64,000 bases of DNA, taken from the NCBI RefSeq assembly GCF_020215705.1, contig NZ_JAIWNB010000005.1, positions 365,726-429,725 on the forward strand. Direction: 5' to 3'. Both the position numbers and the translations under genes were made by a program. This document shows positions 45,501 through 54,742 of this stretch, piece after piece. The notes beneath the pieces are model-generated. The model searched no databases and had not been told where the DNA came from. It saw nothing but the letters and a program-made list of their open reading frames with translations. This stretch comes from Nonomuraea aurantiaca. Its GTDB lineage: Bacteria > Actinomycetota > Actinomycetes > Streptosporangiales > Streptosporangiaceae. Position 1 is the first letter of the stretch. Each line of letters opens with the position of its first letter.

Positions 45501-46588
45501 GGCGTCTCCTGGTGGATGCGCCCCTCGGTGTGGGTCAGCGGCCGACCCGAACCGCCCCAGCGGAGCTGGATCAGCTCGGCGGCGATCGACACCGCCGTCT
45601 CCTCAGGGGTCCGGGCGCCCAGGTCGAGGCCGATGGGCGACCTCAGCCGGGCCAGCTCGTCCTCGGTCAGGCCCGCCTCCCGCAGTCGGGCCAGCCGGTC
45701 GTCGTGGGTGCGCCGGGAGCCCATGGCGCCGATGTAGCCCGCGCCGGTGCGCAGCGCCACCTCCAGCAGCGGCACGTCGAACTTGGGGTCGTGGGTGAGC
45801 ACGCAGATGACCGTGCGCTCGTCCACCTGCACCGAGGCCAGGTAGTCGTGCGGCCACTTGACCACCACCTCGTCCGCGTCCGGGAAGCGCTTGGGGGTGG
45901 CGAAGACGGGCCGCGCGTCGCAGACGGTCACGTGATAGCCCAGGAACTTGCCCACCCGCGCCACCGCCGCGGCGAAGTCGATCGCGCCGAACACCAGCAT
46001 CCGCGGCGGCGGCGCGAACGACTGCACGAACACCGCGAGGTCGTCCAGCCGCCGCTCGCCCTGCCCGCCGTAGTGCCTGATGCCCGTCGCGCCCTGGGCC
46101 AGCATGCCGCGGGCGTCGTCGTCGACGGCCGCGTCGAGGCGGTCCACGCCGAGCGTGCCCGAGGAGCGGTCCGGCCAGATGACGCGCCGGGCGCCCATCC
46201 GCCCGGGGCCGGAGACGATCGTGGCGACCGCCACGGGTTCGTGCGCGTTCACGGACGCCGCGATGTCGCCCAGCTGGGGGAAGGTCTCGATCGAGATGGG
46301 TTCGACGAGGATGTCGATGATGCCGCCGCAGGTCAGCCCGACGGCGAAGGCGTCGTCGTCGCTCACGCCGTACCTCTGCAGGATGGGCGTGTCGATCTCG
46401 GTGGCCAGCTCGAACACCGCGCCCTCGACGCAACCGCCGGAGACGCTGCCGACCACCTCGTCGCCGCGCACCGCCATGGCCGCGCCCGGCGCGCGGGGGG
46501 CGCTGCTGAACGTGCTCACCACCGTGGCGAGCCCGAACCTGAGCCCCGACCTCCACCAGCGGATGATCTCCGGGAGCACGTCACGCAT
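45497..46588 (-). CDS. XdhC/CoxI family molybdenum-hydroxylase maturation protein
   Basis: Carries and helps sulfurate the molybdenum cofactor before insertion; 363 aa from the ATG at 46588 (an ATG at 46603 adds five residues). N-terminal XdhC/CoxI domain: ATVVSTFSSAPRAPGAAMAV and GSVSGGCVEGAVFE; central CGGIIDILVEP; C-terminal Rossmann domain: MLVFGAIDFAAAVARVGKFL, CDARPVFATPKRFP, and GYIGAMGSRRTHDDR with SPIGLDLGARTPEE. It overlaps the VWA gene by 8 bp and the mocA-like gene by 4 bp. Confidence 0.94.
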   Translation of the reverse strand: MRDVLPEIIRWWRSGLRFGLATVVSTFSSAPRAPGAAMAVRGDEVVGSVSGGCVEGAVFELATEIDTPILQRYGVSDDDAFAVGLTCGGIIDILVEPISIETFPQLGDIAASVNAHEPVAVATIVSGPGRMGARRVIWPDRSSGTLGVDRLDAAVDDDARGMLAQGATGIRHYGGQGERRLDDLAVFVQSFAPPPRMLVFGAIDFAAAVARVGKFLGYHVTVCDARPVFATPKRFPDADEVVVKWPHDYLASVQVDERTVICVLTHDPKFDVPLLEVALRTGAGYIGAMGSRRTHDDRLARLREAGLTEDELARLRSPIGLDLGARTPEETAVSIAAELIQLRWGGSGRPLTHTEGRIHQETP

Positions 46589-47651
46589 GGGCGAGCCTCT
46601 CACTGAGTTCTTCGAAGGCGGCCAGGCTGTGGCCGGCCACCAGATCGTCCAGGTACGGCAGAGCGGCCCGCATGCCGCCGGTCAGCGGCTGGTAGTCGGC
46701 GTACCCCTTGTGTGGGTTGACCCAGATGACCCGGTACGCCTGCCTGGCCAGCCGGGCCATCTGCGTGCCGAGGAGTTCAGGGTCGCCCCGTTCCCAGCCG
46801 TCCGAGGCGATCACCACGATCGCCCCTCTCGCGCCGGCGCGGGTGAGGTATTCCCTCAGCTCCTCGCCCAGCCTGGTGCCGCCGCTCCAGTCGGGCACGG
46901 CCTTGGACACCTCGTTCAGTGCCGTGCCGGGGTCGCGGTGGCGCAGCTCGGCGGTGATCGGGGTGAGCCTGGTGCCGATCGAGTAGACCCTGGTGGCCCG
47001 CGGCTCGCTCCTGACCAGGGCGTGCGCGAAGCGCAGCAGCGTCTCGGCATACGGGGCCATGGAGCCGCTGACGTCCACGAGCAGCACGACGCGGCGCGGC
47101 CTGGTGGTGTGCCGCCGGCGCCGCAACCGCGCGACCTCGCCCTTCCTGAGCGCGTCACGGATCGTCCGCCGCTGGTCCAGAACGCCCCGGTGCGCGGCCT
47201 CGAACCGCCGCGAGCGCCGCTGCGCGCGCCGGCCGCGCAGCATCGACAGCAGCCGGTGCACCTCCGCCCGCTCCGCCTCGGTCAGCCGGGCCACGTCCCG
47301 GTTGCGCAGGATCTCGGTACGGCTGGCGGTGCCGGGCACGGACTCGGCCTCGCCCTCCTGCCCGTCCTGTTCGGTGGCGGCGGTGTGCCGGGTGACGGTC
47401 GTGGTGCTCGTACGGCTGACCTTGGCGGTCCGGCCGCCGAAGTAGGCGGCGAAGCAGCGGTCGTACCTCGGTAGGTCGTCGGGTGTGGCGCAGAGCGTGA
47501 AACGGCCGGCCCAGTAGACCTCGTCCGGCGCGCTCACGTCGAGGTGGTCGAGGGCCAGCAGCAGGTTGCGGGTGCGCTCGTGGTCGGCGGCGACGCCGGC
47601 GGCGCGCAGCGTCCTGGCGAAGCCTGTCATGGTCGCGGCCAGGTCACGCAT
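46581..47651 (-). CDS. VWA-domain CoxE-like protein
   Basis: 356 aa. The N-terminal helical region (about 1-170, rich in charge) contains Arg-dense blocks. A von Willebrand A domain has the MIDAS motif LLVDVSGSMAPY, GGTRLGEELREY and SDGWERGD. CoxE-type proteins pair with MoxR/CoxD ATPases to insert the metal centre of aerobic CO dehydrogenase and related enzymes. It starts 8 bases inside the end of the MoxR gene. Confidence 0.92.
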   Translation of the reverse strand: MRDLAATMTGFARTLRAAGVAADHERTRNLLLALDHLDVSAPDEVYWAGRFTLCATPDDLPRYDRCFAAYFGGRTAKVSRTSTTTVTRHTAATEQDGQEGEAESVPGTASRTEILRNRDVARLTEAERAEVHRLLSMLRGRRAQRRSRRFEAAHRGVLDQRRTIRDALRKGEVARLRRRRHTTRPRRVVLLVDVSGSMAPYAETLLRFAHALVRSEPRATRVYSIGTRLTPITAELRHRDPGTALNEVSKAVPDWSGGTRLGEELREYLTRAGARGAIVVIASDGWERGDPELLGTQMARLARQAYRVIWVNPHKGYADYQPLTGGMRAALPYLDDLVAGHSLAAFEELSERLAHA

Positions 47652-48507
47652 GGAGGAGGCCGTTGCCCAGGACGTTCTCGACGTCCTCGCGGTACTTCAG
47701 CGCGGCACCCAGCGTGGCCGCGGCGCGGCCGGGGTCGAGCTCCTTGGCGCCCAGCGTGAGCAGCGCCTCGGTCCAGTCGAGCGTCTCGGCCACGCCCGGC
47801 GGCTTGACCAGCCCGGCCTGCCGCAGCCGCGCCGCCGCCTGAGCCACCTGTACGGCCAGCGTCTCGGTGCAGTCGGGCAGGCGGCGCAGCAGGATCGCCA
47901 CCTCCCTGTCGAAGTCCGGGTGCTCCAGCCAGTGGTAGAGGCAGCGGCGCTTGAGCGCGTCGTGCACCTCACGGGTCCGGTTGGAGGTGACGACCACGAC
48001 CGGCGGCGTCTTGGCGCTGACCGTGCCCAGCTCGGGGATGGAGATCGTGAAGTCCGACAGCACTTCCAGCAGGAACGCCTCGAACTCGTCGTCGGCCCGG
48101 TCGATCTCGTCCACGAGCAGCACGCTGGGCTGCGTCTCGACGGCCTTGAGCAGCGGCCTGGCGATCAGGAACCGGCGGTCGTAGATCTCGCCTTCGAGGC
48201 GGCCCACGTCGGTGATCCCGGCCGCCTCGGCGGCCTTGAGGTGGAGCAGCTGGCGGGCGAAGTCCCAGTCGTACAGCGCCTGGGCGGCGTCGAGCCCCTC
48301 ATAGCACTGCAACCGGATCAGCGGCGCCTCCAGCAGGGTGGCCAGGGTCTTGGCCAGCTCGGTCTTCCCGACCCCCGCCTCCCCTTCGAGGAACAGCGGG
48401 CGGCCCATCCTGAGCGCCAGGAACGCGGCCGTGGCCAGTCCCTCGTCGGCCAGGTAGGCGTGCCGGTCGAGCAGCTCGATGAGCTTGTCCGGAGACTGGA
48501 TGTCCAT
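47644..48507 (-). CDS. MoxR/CoxD-like AAA+ ATPase
   Basis: 287 aa from the ATG at 48507 (an earlier frame opening at 48531 exists). Walker A LEGEAGVGKTELAKTLA, Walker B PSVLLVDEIDRADDEFEAFL, sensor VVVVTSNRTREVHDALKRRC and the C-terminal lid. YEGLDAAQALYDWDFARQL is typical of the CoxD/gvpN branch. First gene of the coxD-coxE-xdhC-mocA set. Confidence 0.92.
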   Translation of the reverse strand: MDIQSPDKLIELLDRHAYLADEGLATAAFLALRMGRPLFLEGEAGVGKTELAKTLATLLEAPLIRLQCYEGLDAAQALYDWDFARQLLHLKAAEAAGITDVGRLEGEIYDRRFLIARPLLKAVETQPSVLLVDEIDRADDEFEAFLLEVLSDFTISIPELGTVSAKTPPVVVVTSNRTREVHDALKRRCLYHWLEHPDFDREVAILLRRLPDCTETLAVQVAQAAARLRQAGLVKPPGVAETLDWTEALLTLGAKELDPGRAAATLGAALKYREDVENVLGNGLLHA

Positions 48508-48575
48508 TGCCGTGATTGTCCGCCGCAGCACGCCTTCAGGCTACGCGCCGCTCGGTCCACACGAGCATCCCGCGC

Positions 48576-49046
48576 CTAGCCCTCCTGCGCGTCCTCTCCG
48601 CCCTTCGCCTCTCCCCGCTCGTGGATCAGGGCGGCCAGCTCGGCCGTGGCGCGGCGGGCGCGGGCCTTCTCCGAGCCCTGGATGCCCATCGCGCCGATGG
48701 TGCGGCCGTCGGAGAAGTCCAGCTTGGGCCAGGGCTCGCCGACCAGCAGGGTCACGTCCAGGACCTCCGGCCAGCTGTAGCGGTGTGTACGGATGGCGTT
48801 GACGATCGTCAGGCCCGTCTCGTCGGCCTCGACCCGCACCCGGCCCAGCAGGTGCAGGACGAAGGCCACCAGGCAGCCGAACAGCACGAGCCCGATCCGG
48901 TCCACCAGCTGGAACGGCTCGGCGATGAGGACGGCCATCACCACCGAGCCGAGGACGATCAGCGTCGCGGAGCCGTACGCGACGATTCTCCCCCGGCGGG
49001 GACGCCAGGTGACGGGCAGCGGCGGAGGAGACATCGGCTCGGACAC
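48576..49046 (-). CDS. PH-domain membrane protein
   Basis: 156 aa. Two membrane helices (about 22-42 and 50-68) are followed by a bacterial pleckstrin-homology-like domain (RVEADETGLTIVNAIRTHRY, then SWPEVLDVTLLVGEPWPKLD). The family is regularly encoded beside the riboflavin operon in actinobacteria; function unknown. It ends the riboflavin-operon transcript, 20 bp after ribH. Confidence 0.88.
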   Translation of the reverse strand: MSEPMSPPPLPVTWRPRRGRIVAYGSATLIVLGSVVMAVLIAEPFQLVDRIGLVLFGCLVAFVLHLLGRVRVEADETGLTIVNAIRTHRYSWPEVLDVTLLVGEPWPKLDFSDGRTIGAMGIQGSEKARARRATAELAALIHERGEAKGGEDAQEG

Positions 49047-49066
49047 GAACGGAAACCTATCGCAGG

Positions 49067-49537
49067 TCAGTGGAGGGTCTTCAGGAGGAGGGCGGTCTCC
49101 AGTGCGGCGATGGCCGACTCATAACCCTTGTCCTCCTTGCTGCCCGGCAGGCCCGAGCGGTCGAGTGCCTGGTCGAGCGTCTCGCAGGTGAGCACGCCGT
49201 TGCCGACCGGGGTCTCCTCGTCGAGCGAGATCCGGGTCAGGCCGGCGGTCACCGAGTCGCAGACGTACGCGAAATGCGCGGTCTCGCCCTTGATGACCGC
49301 GCCCAGCGCCACCACCGCGTCGCAGCGGCGGGCCAGCGCCTGGGCGATGACCGGGATCTCCAGCGAGCCGGGCACCCGTACGACGGTGGCCGTGGCGCCG
49401 CTGTCCTCGCACGCCTGCAGGGCGCGGGCGAGGAGCTGGTCGGTGATCTTGGCGTGCCAGCCGGCGGCCACCACGCCCACCGTCAGTCCCGCGGCGTCCG
49501 GTGCCGCGGCTACCGCGGGACGTCCTTCCCCGCTCAT
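49067..49537 (-). CDS. ribH: 6,7-dimethyl-8-ribityllumazine synthase
   Basis: Condenses 3,4-dihydroxybutanone phosphate with the ribitylamino-uracil; icosahedral cytoplasmic enzyme, 156 aa. Motifs: [36 protein letters not shown] (catalytic His), [16 protein letters not shown] and C-terminal [11 protein letters not shown]. Start ATG at 49537 overlaps the ribAB stop as ATGA. Confidence 0.97.
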   Translation of the reverse strand: MSGEGRPAVAAAPDAAGLTVGVVAAGWHAKITDQLLARALQACEDSGATATVVRVPGSLEIPVIAQALARRCDAVVALGAVIKGETAHFAYVCDSVTAGLTRISLDEETPVGNGVLTCETLDQALDRSGLPGSKEDKGYESAIAALETALLLKTLH

Positions 49538-50760
49538 GAAGCCTCCGAGATGTCGTGGCCGAGGCGGTCGCGCTTGGCCTTCAGGTAGCGCTCGTTGTGG
49601 GGGTTCATCGCCACCGGCATGGGCTCGCGGCCGAGCACCTTGATGCCGTAGCCGTCCATGCCCTTGAGCTTGGCCGGGTTGTTGGTGAGCAGCCGCACGG
49701 ACTTGACGCCGAGGTCGGCCAGGATCTGCGCGGCGTTGGAGAACTCGCGGGCGTCGACCGGCAGGCCCAGCTCGATGTTCGCGTCGACGGTGTCGCTGCC
49801 GGCGTCCTGGAGGCTGTACGCCCTGAGCTTGGCCAGCAGGCCGATCCCCCGGCCCTCGTGGCCGCGCAGGTAGACCACGACGCCGCGGCCCTCCTGCGCG
49901 ATCGCGGACATGGCGTGATCGAGCTGCACGCCGCAGTCGCAGCGCAGCGAGCCGAACACGTCGCCGGTCAGGCATTCGGAGTGGGCTCGGACCAGGATGT
50001 TCTCGCCCGCCGAGTCGCCGGACAGGTCGCCGTAGACGAGCGCGATGTGCTCGCCGCCGTCGAGCGCGCTGGCGTAGCCGTAGGCCCGCCACATCCCGTA
50101 CGTGTTGGGCACGTTCGTCTCGGCGACCCTGGTGACCATGCTCTCGGTCCTGCGCCGGTAGTCGACCAGCTGCTCGATGGAGATGAGCGCCAGATCGTGC
50201 TCGTCGGCGAAGGTCCGCAGCTCGGGCAGCCGGGCCATGGTGCCGTCGTCGTTGACGACCTCGGCCAGGACGCCCGCGGGGCTGAGCCCGGCGAGCCTGG
50301 CCAGGTCGACGGCCGCCTCGGTATGGCCGCGCCGGCTCAGCACGCCGCCCTCGTGGTAGCGCAGCGGGAAGATGTGGCCCGGCCGGACCAGCTCGTAGGG
50401 TTCGGTGGCGGAGTCGGCGAGCGTACGGATCGTCTTGGCGCGGTCGGCGGCGGAGATGCCGGTGCTCACGCCGTCCCGGGCGTCGACGCTGATCGTGTAC
50501 GCGGTGCGCAGCCGCTCCCGGTTCTGGAACACCATGAGGGGCAGGCCCAGCCGGTCCAGCTCCTTGCCCTCCATGGGCACGCAGATGACGCCGCTGGTGT
50601 GCCGGATGGTGAACGTGAGCAGTTCGGGAGTGGCCTTGGAGGCGGCGAAGATGATGTCGCCCTCGTTCTCCCGGTTCTCGTCGTCGACGACCAGGACGGG
50701 CCTGCCGTTGCGGATGTCGTCGATCGCCCGTTCGACCGGGTCGAGGATGGTCTCGGTCAT
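49534..50760 (-). CDS. ribBA: Bifunctional DHBP synthase / GTP cyclohydrolase II
   Basis: Supplies both riboflavin precursors; 408 aa. N-terminal DHBP synthase (about 1-205): [48 protein letters not shown]-terminal GTP cyclohydrolase II (about 210-400): zinc ligands in [19 protein letters not shown], then [16 protein letters not shown] and LLTNNPAKL. Start ATG at 50760 overlaps the ribM stop by ATGA. Confidence 0.97.
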   Translation of the reverse strand: MTETILDPVERAIDDIRNGRPVLVVDDENRENEGDIIFAASKATPELLTFTIRHTSGVICVPMEGKELDRLGLPLMVFQNRERLRTAYTISVDARDGVSTGISAADRAKTIRTLADSATEPYELVRPGHIFPLRYHEGGVLSRRGHTEAAVDLARLAGLSPAGVLAEVVNDDGTMARLPELRTFADEHDLALISIEQLVDYRRRTESMVTRVAETNVPNTYGMWRAYGYASALDGGEHIALVYGDLSGDSAGENILVRAHSECLTGDVFGSLRCDCGVQLDHAMSAIAQEGRGVVVYLRGHEGRGIGLLAKLRAYSLQDAGSDTVDANIELGLPVDAREFSNAAQILADLGVKSVRLLTNNPAKLKGMDGYGIKVLGREPMPVAMNPHNERYLKAKRDRLGHDISEAS

Positions 50761-51416
50761 GACGCCACCGCCAGGTCCGCGGGAGCACTCTGGTACTCCC
50801 TGAGCCATTTCACGAAGCCGACCAGCACGAGCACGAAGAACACCCCGTACACGGCGCCGGAGACGACCAGCCCCGAGCTGAAGGCCAGCGGCACGCCGAC
50901 CAGGTCGACGGCCACCCAGATGATCCAGAAGTCGACCAGCGCCTTGCCCTGCGCCCAGGTGGCGACCGCGCTGCCGACGAAGATGTAGGCGTCGGCGGCC
51001 ACCAGGAAGGCGCCCTTCGGCAGCGGCACGCTGGCTCCCCACGACAGGTGGGTGACGAAGAACAGCACGCCGACGAGGACGGTGCCCAGCGCCATCACGG
51101 CGATGTAGGCGGTCCGCTCGCGCGCCGTGGCCGGGCGTACGGTCAGCTGCTTGCCGCCCTCCGTGCCGCGCCGCCACGCCCACCAGCCGTAGACGGCCAG
51201 CGCCCCGAACATCGCCTGCTTGAGAGCGTTGCCGGTGATGCCCGCGTTGATCGAGGCGATGAACAGCAGCACCGAGCCGGTGAGCTGCACCGGCCACGTC
51301 CACACCGACTTGCGTATCGCCAGCAGAACGGTGCTCAGCGCGGCGATGTTACCGATGAGGTCCGTCCAGAGGACGTGCGTGCCGAATACCTCGAATCCGG
51401 CGTTGGCCCAGTTCAC
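50757..51416 (-). CDS. ribM: PnuC-family transporter, probable riboflavin transporter RibM
   Basis: 219 aa membrane protein with about seven helices and the PnuC signatures [34 protein letters not shown] and [15 protein letters not shown]. PnuC proteins import nicotinamide riboside, but the member encoded between ribE and ribAB in actinobacterial rib operons (RibM/PnuX) transports riboflavin. The FMN-riboswitch-controlled context here supports that role. GTG start overlaps the ribE stop (GTGA). Confidence 0.88.
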   Translation of the reverse strand: MNWANAGFEVFGTHVLWTDLIGNIAALSTVLLAIRKSVWTWPVQLTGSVLLFIASINAGITGNALKQAMFGALAVYGWWAWRRGTEGGKQLTVRPATARERTAYIAVMALGTVLVGVLFFVTHLSWGASVPLPKGAFLVAADAYIFVGSAVATWAQGKALVDFWIIWVAVDLVGVPLAFSSGLVVSGAVYGVFFVLVLVGFVKWLREYQSAPADLAVAS

Positions 51417-52003
51417 TGCTTGCCCACCAGCCTTTCCACGTACTTCGCGATCACGTCGACCTCGATGTTCACCATGTCGCCCACTTCGCGCTCGCCCATC
51501 GTGGTCAGCTTCAACGTGGTGGGGATGAGACTCACGCCGAAGCTGTCGTCGTCAACCGTGGTGACCGTCAGGCTGATTCCGTCGATGGCGATCGAACCCT
51601 TTTCCGCCACGTAACGGGCGAGGGATTCGGGGAGAGAGAAGCGAAGGTTGTCCCAGTTCGCGCCGGGTTCCCGGGAGCGCAGTACGGCAGTGCCGTCGAC
51701 GTGGCCCTGCACGATGTGGCCGCCGAGACGCTGGTCGGCGCGTACGGCCCGCTCCAGGTTCACCGCGGAGCCCGCGTCAAGGGCGCCGAGCGAACTGCGG
51801 TCGAGTGACTCCTTGATCACGTCCACGGTGAACACGTCGTCCTGGACGTCCACGACCGTCAGGCAGACGCCGTTGACGGCGATCGAGTCACCGTGGCGCG
51901 CGTCGGAGGTGACGATCGGGCCGCGGACGGACAGCCGCGCCGAGTCGCCCACCGCCTCGACGGCCACGACCTCGCCCTTTTCCTCGATGATTCCGGTGAA
52001 CAT
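51413..52003 (-). CDS. ribE: Riboflavin synthase, alpha subunit
   Basis: Dismutates two lumazines to riboflavin; 196 aa, two lumazine-binding barrels. N-terminal MFTGIIEEKGEV is diagnostic, with HGDSIAVNGVCLTV and LGGHIVQGHVDG in barrel 1 and IAIDGISLTV with SLIPTTLKLTTM in barrel 2. The ATG at 52003 shares one base with the ribD stop (TGATG). Confidence 0.97.
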   Translation of the reverse strand: MFTGIIEEKGEVVAVEAVGDSARLSVRGPIVTSDARHGDSIAVNGVCLTVVDVQDDVFTVDVIKESLDRSSLGALDAGSAVNLERAVRADQRLGGHIVQGHVDGTAVLRSREPGANWDNLRFSLPESLARYVAEKGSIAIDGISLTVTTVDDDSFGVSLIPTTLKLTTMGEREVGDMVNIEVDVIAKYVERLVGKQ

Positions 52004-53274
52004 CAACTCTCCTTGCGTGGTGGTGCCGGCACCGGCCGCGCGGTCAGCCGCAGGTCCGGTCCGATGGGGGAAACGTCGTCGAAGGCCAGCCGGTGGGTGG
52101 CGGCGATGGTCGCCACGCCCGCGTCGCCGAGCGCGGCCGGGCCGGCGCCCAGGAGGGCCGGGGCGAGGTAGGCGATGACACGGTCGATCAGGCCCTGGCG
52201 CAGGAACGCGCCCGCGAGCGTCGGACCGCCTTCCAGGAACACGCTGACGACCTCGCGCGCGGCCAGCTCGCGCAGGAGGGCGCGCAGGTCGAGGCCGCCG
52301 TCGTGGCGCGGCAGCCGGATCAGGTCGGCCTTGAGGCGGGTCTCGACGTCGTCGGCGACCGCGACGAGCGTGGGCGCCGCGCCGTCCAGCACCCTGGCGC
52401 CGGGCGGGGTACGCGCCTCGGAGTCGACCACCACCCGCAGCGGCACGCGTACGGCGGGCCGGGCTCCGCGGTCCTGGCTCGTCGGACGGCTCGCGTCGGC
52501 CGAGCTGGCCGGATCGCGCACGTCGGCCGGGCCGGTCGGATCGCTCGCGTCGGCCGGGCGGCTCGGGCGGGCGGTGAGGTGGGGGTCGTCGGCAAGGACC
52601 GTGCCGATGCCGGCGATGATCGCGCCGGACTCGGCGCGCAGCCGGTGGACGTCGGCCCGGGCCTCGGGGGAGGTGATCCACTGGCTGGTGCCGTCGGGGG
52701 CGGCCGACCTGCCGTCGAGGGTGGCGGCGAACTTCCAGGTCACGTACGGCCTGCCGAGCCGGGCGTACGTGAGCCACTCGGCGTTGACCCGCTCGCCCTC
52801 CTCGGCCAGCAGCCCGGACTCCACGACGACCCCGTGCGCGCGCAACCGCGCGGCGCCTCCGGCGGCCTTGGGGGTGGGATCGGCGACCGCCACCACCACC
52901 CGCGCGATGCCCGCGCCGAGCAGCGCCAGGCTGCAGGGTCCGGTCCGGCCGGTGTGGTCGCAGGGTTCGAGCGTCACGTACGCGGTGCCGCCGCGGGCCC
53001 GCTCCCCCGCCTCGCGCAGCGCGACGACCTCGGCGTGCGGGCCGCCGGCGTAGGCGTGGAAGCCCTCACCGGCGACGTTCCCCGAGGCGTCGAGCACCAC
53101 GCAGCCGACGACGGGGTTCGGGCTGGTGGCGCCCCGGCCGCACGCGGCCAGCTCGACGGCGCGCGCCATGTGCGCGATGTCCGTGACAGCATGGGTGTGT
53201 GCGGCGTCCGTGAGGGCATGCGCCTCGCGGGCGGCCCGCGCCGAATCCGCGGGGTCCTGAGCGGGTGTCTCCAC
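52003..53274 (-). CDS. ribD: Bifunctional deaminase/reductase RibD, with low-complexity insertion
   Basis: Second and third steps of riboflavin synthesis; 423 aa. The start is taken as GTG at 53274, 6 bases after AGGAGG; the open frame runs on into the riboswitch, where translation is implausible. Deaminase domain (from about 36): SPNPVVGCVV, GGPHAEVVAL (zinc His/Glu) and TLEPCDHTGRTGPC (zinc Cys). Reductase domain: VTWKFAATLDGRSA and FLEGGPTLAGAF. An Ala/Asp/Pro/Ser-rich insertion of ~35 residues (ADASDPTGPADVRDPASS and following; DNA 52465-52570) interrupts the reductase domain after DDPHLTAR, in a surface loop. Confidence 0.96.
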   Translation of the reverse strand: METPAQDPADSARAAREAHALTDAAHTHAVTDIAHMARAVELAACGRGATSPNPVVGCVVLDASGNVAGEGFHAYAGGPHAEVVALREAGERARGGTAYVTLEPCDHTGRTGPCSLALLGAGIARVVVAVADPTPKAAGGAARLRAHGVVVESGLLAEEGERVNAEWLTYARLGRPYVTWKFAATLDGRSAAPDGTSQWITSPEARADVHRLRAESGAIIAGIGTVLADDPHLTARPSRPADASDPTGPADVRDPASSADASRPTSQDRGARPAVRVPLRVVVDSEARTPPGARVLDGAAPTLVAVADDVETRLKADLIRLPRHDGGLDLRALLRELAAREVVSVFLEGGPTLAGAFLRQGLIDRVIAYLAPALLGAGPAALGDAGVATIAATHRLAFDDVSPIGPDLRLTARPVPAPPRKES

Positions 53275-53379
53275 CCCGGGCCTCCTACTCGCCAGTAGCT
53301 CCAAGCCACGGCGGGCCCCGGGGGGTATGGCGGTGCGCGTACGCACCACAGTGGCGCCCGGCTCAAGGCCGGACACCCG

Positions 53380-53506
53380 CGCGCTTCCTCCCATCCGGAC
53401 TTTAACCGTCGGTCCCGGAATTTCACCGAGTCAACCGGCCGATGGCATCGGCCGGGTCGCGGACTGTAACCGCCGGTTCGGAATTTCACCGACCCCGGAG
53501 CACGCT
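53380..53506 (-). promoter_or_regulatory. FMN riboswitch (RFN element)
   Basis: Conserved RFN landmarks on the minus strand: GGGTCGGTGAAATTCCGAAC, CGGCGGTTACAGTCCGCGA, a variable GCCGATGCCATCGGC hairpin, GACTCGGTGAAATTCCGGGA, CGACGGTTAAAGTCCGGATG and the closing GGGAGGAAGCG. It lies about 105 bases before the ribD start and should shut down the rib operon and ribM when FMN is abundant. Confidence 0.96.
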
Positions 53507-53663
53507 AGCTCTCTTCTCACACCAGTCTGCCATGCCGACAAAAGCGCATGCGACCACCCCCCACTATGCCAAACAAGCGCTCGCTTGGTCAACCGCCACG
53601 CGACGGGACGGCCGACGATGGGCGATGGGGTGGCGGCAGGCCGGATGGTGGAAAGGCGGGAGG

Positions 53664-54491
53664 TCAGGCCGCCATGAGGCGGCGGGCGAGACGGGCGGCC
53701 GGGCTGTAGCGGACCTGCGCCGGGATCAGCCCCAGCCCGGTGTGCAGCGCCTTCAGCGTGGTCGTCGCCCACAGGTCGCCGACCGGGGTGGCGGGCAGGC
53801 CGTACAGCCGCCTCGCCCAGCGCGGGAGCGTCGCGAACGCCAGCAGCGTCACTCCCGGCAGGACCGGCTTGAGCGGGGTGAGCAGCAGCGGGAGCGGCGC
53901 GGTGAGCGACAGGCGGAGCGGGTGCGCCGCCTCGGGGACGAATCGCAGACCGGGACGTTCCCCCTCGATGTAGTCCCGCAACTCGCCCACGGTGCCGGGG
54001 ACGGAGTCCGGGTCGAGGCCGACGACCTCGGCGGCCCGCCGCCATTCCGCCACGAAGGTGTCCGCCTCGGCGTCCGTCAGCTTGACGCCGCCCCGGCGCG
54101 CCACCGACAGGTAGGAGTCGACCTCCCCCACGTGCACCCAGCGCAGCGCGTCCGGATCGTCGAGGTGGAAACGCTCACCCGTGTCCGGATCACACGCGGT
54201 CAGCTTGGCGTGGATCCTGCGGACCCGGCGGCCGGCCCGCTCGACCTCCTCGTGCGTCCCGTACGTGCGGACGCGGACGAATTCCGTGGTCCGGGTGAAA
54301 CGCGACCACGCCTCGTTCGGGTCCATCAGAGAGGAGTTCTGCAGCACGCCGCGCATCGCCTTGGGGTGCAGCCCCTGCATCAGGAGCGCCCGCAGTCCGC
54401 CGACCAGCAGGATCGGCTCGCCCATCACCCGCCAGGTCACCGATTCGGGCCCGAAGAGCCCATGGTCCTCCATAAGCGGACAGTTACCCAT
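53664..54491 (-). CDS. MpaB-type (DUF2236) oxygenase family protein
   Basis: 275 aa. It has the family pattern of an N-terminal LFGPESVTWRVMGEPILLVGG, LMQGLHPKAMRGVLQNS with a conserved His, RTTEFVRVRTYGTHEEVE, HAKLTA and LRWVHVGEVDSYLSV with the second His group. Characterised relatives are haem-dependent latex-clearing or MpaB-type oxygenases; substrate cannot be predicted. ATG at 54491; an in-frame ATG at 54473 is possible. Divergent from the ABC importer operon. Confidence 0.88.
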   Translation of the reverse strand: MGNCPLMEDHGLFGPESVTWRVMGEPILLVGGLRALLMQGLHPKAMRGVLQNSSLMDPNEAWSRFTRTTEFVRVRTYGTHEEVERAGRRVRRIHAKLTACDPDTGERFHLDDPDALRWVHVGEVDSYLSVARRGGVKLTDAEADTFVAEWRRAAEVVGLDPDSVPGTVGELRDYIEGERPGLRFVPEAAHPLRLSLTAPLPLLLTPLKPVLPGVTLLAFATLPRWARRLYGLPATPVGDLWATTTLKALHTGLGLIPAQVRYSPAARLARRLMAA

Positions 54492-54742
54492 GTAACGCCT
54501 TCTTCATGTCACAGCATCATCTTGTTTATGCCTTGATTCCGTGATTAACGAAGCGTGACCATGATAGATCATGACATCGCACACATGGCCAGGTCAACGG
54601 CATAGAAGGCACGACCGCATCGATATTTCACAACAAAATAATCAAACCTTGGCGAAGCATTGCCCCCAGCCGATCAGGCCTGCAAATGTGCCATATGGCC
54701 TGAAACTTCCCGTTCTGGCATGTTCCTTGGGAGTCCTGTTAG
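54492..54742. promoter_or_regulatory. Divergent promoter region with palindromes
   Basis: AT-rich 250-bp region between the oxygenase and ABC genes. It contains the palindrome CATGATAGATCATG (54560-54573) and the inverted repeat CAGGCC/GGCCTG (54675-54702) around CCATATGG. These are candidate operators for importer regulation; no regulator gene is adjacent. Confidence 0.5.

Noticed and set aside
49534..51303. Apparent N-terminal extension of the RibAB frame
   Set aside because: Residues before the ATG at 50760 are an out-of-frame reading of ribM; the DHBP synthase domain starts at that ATG.
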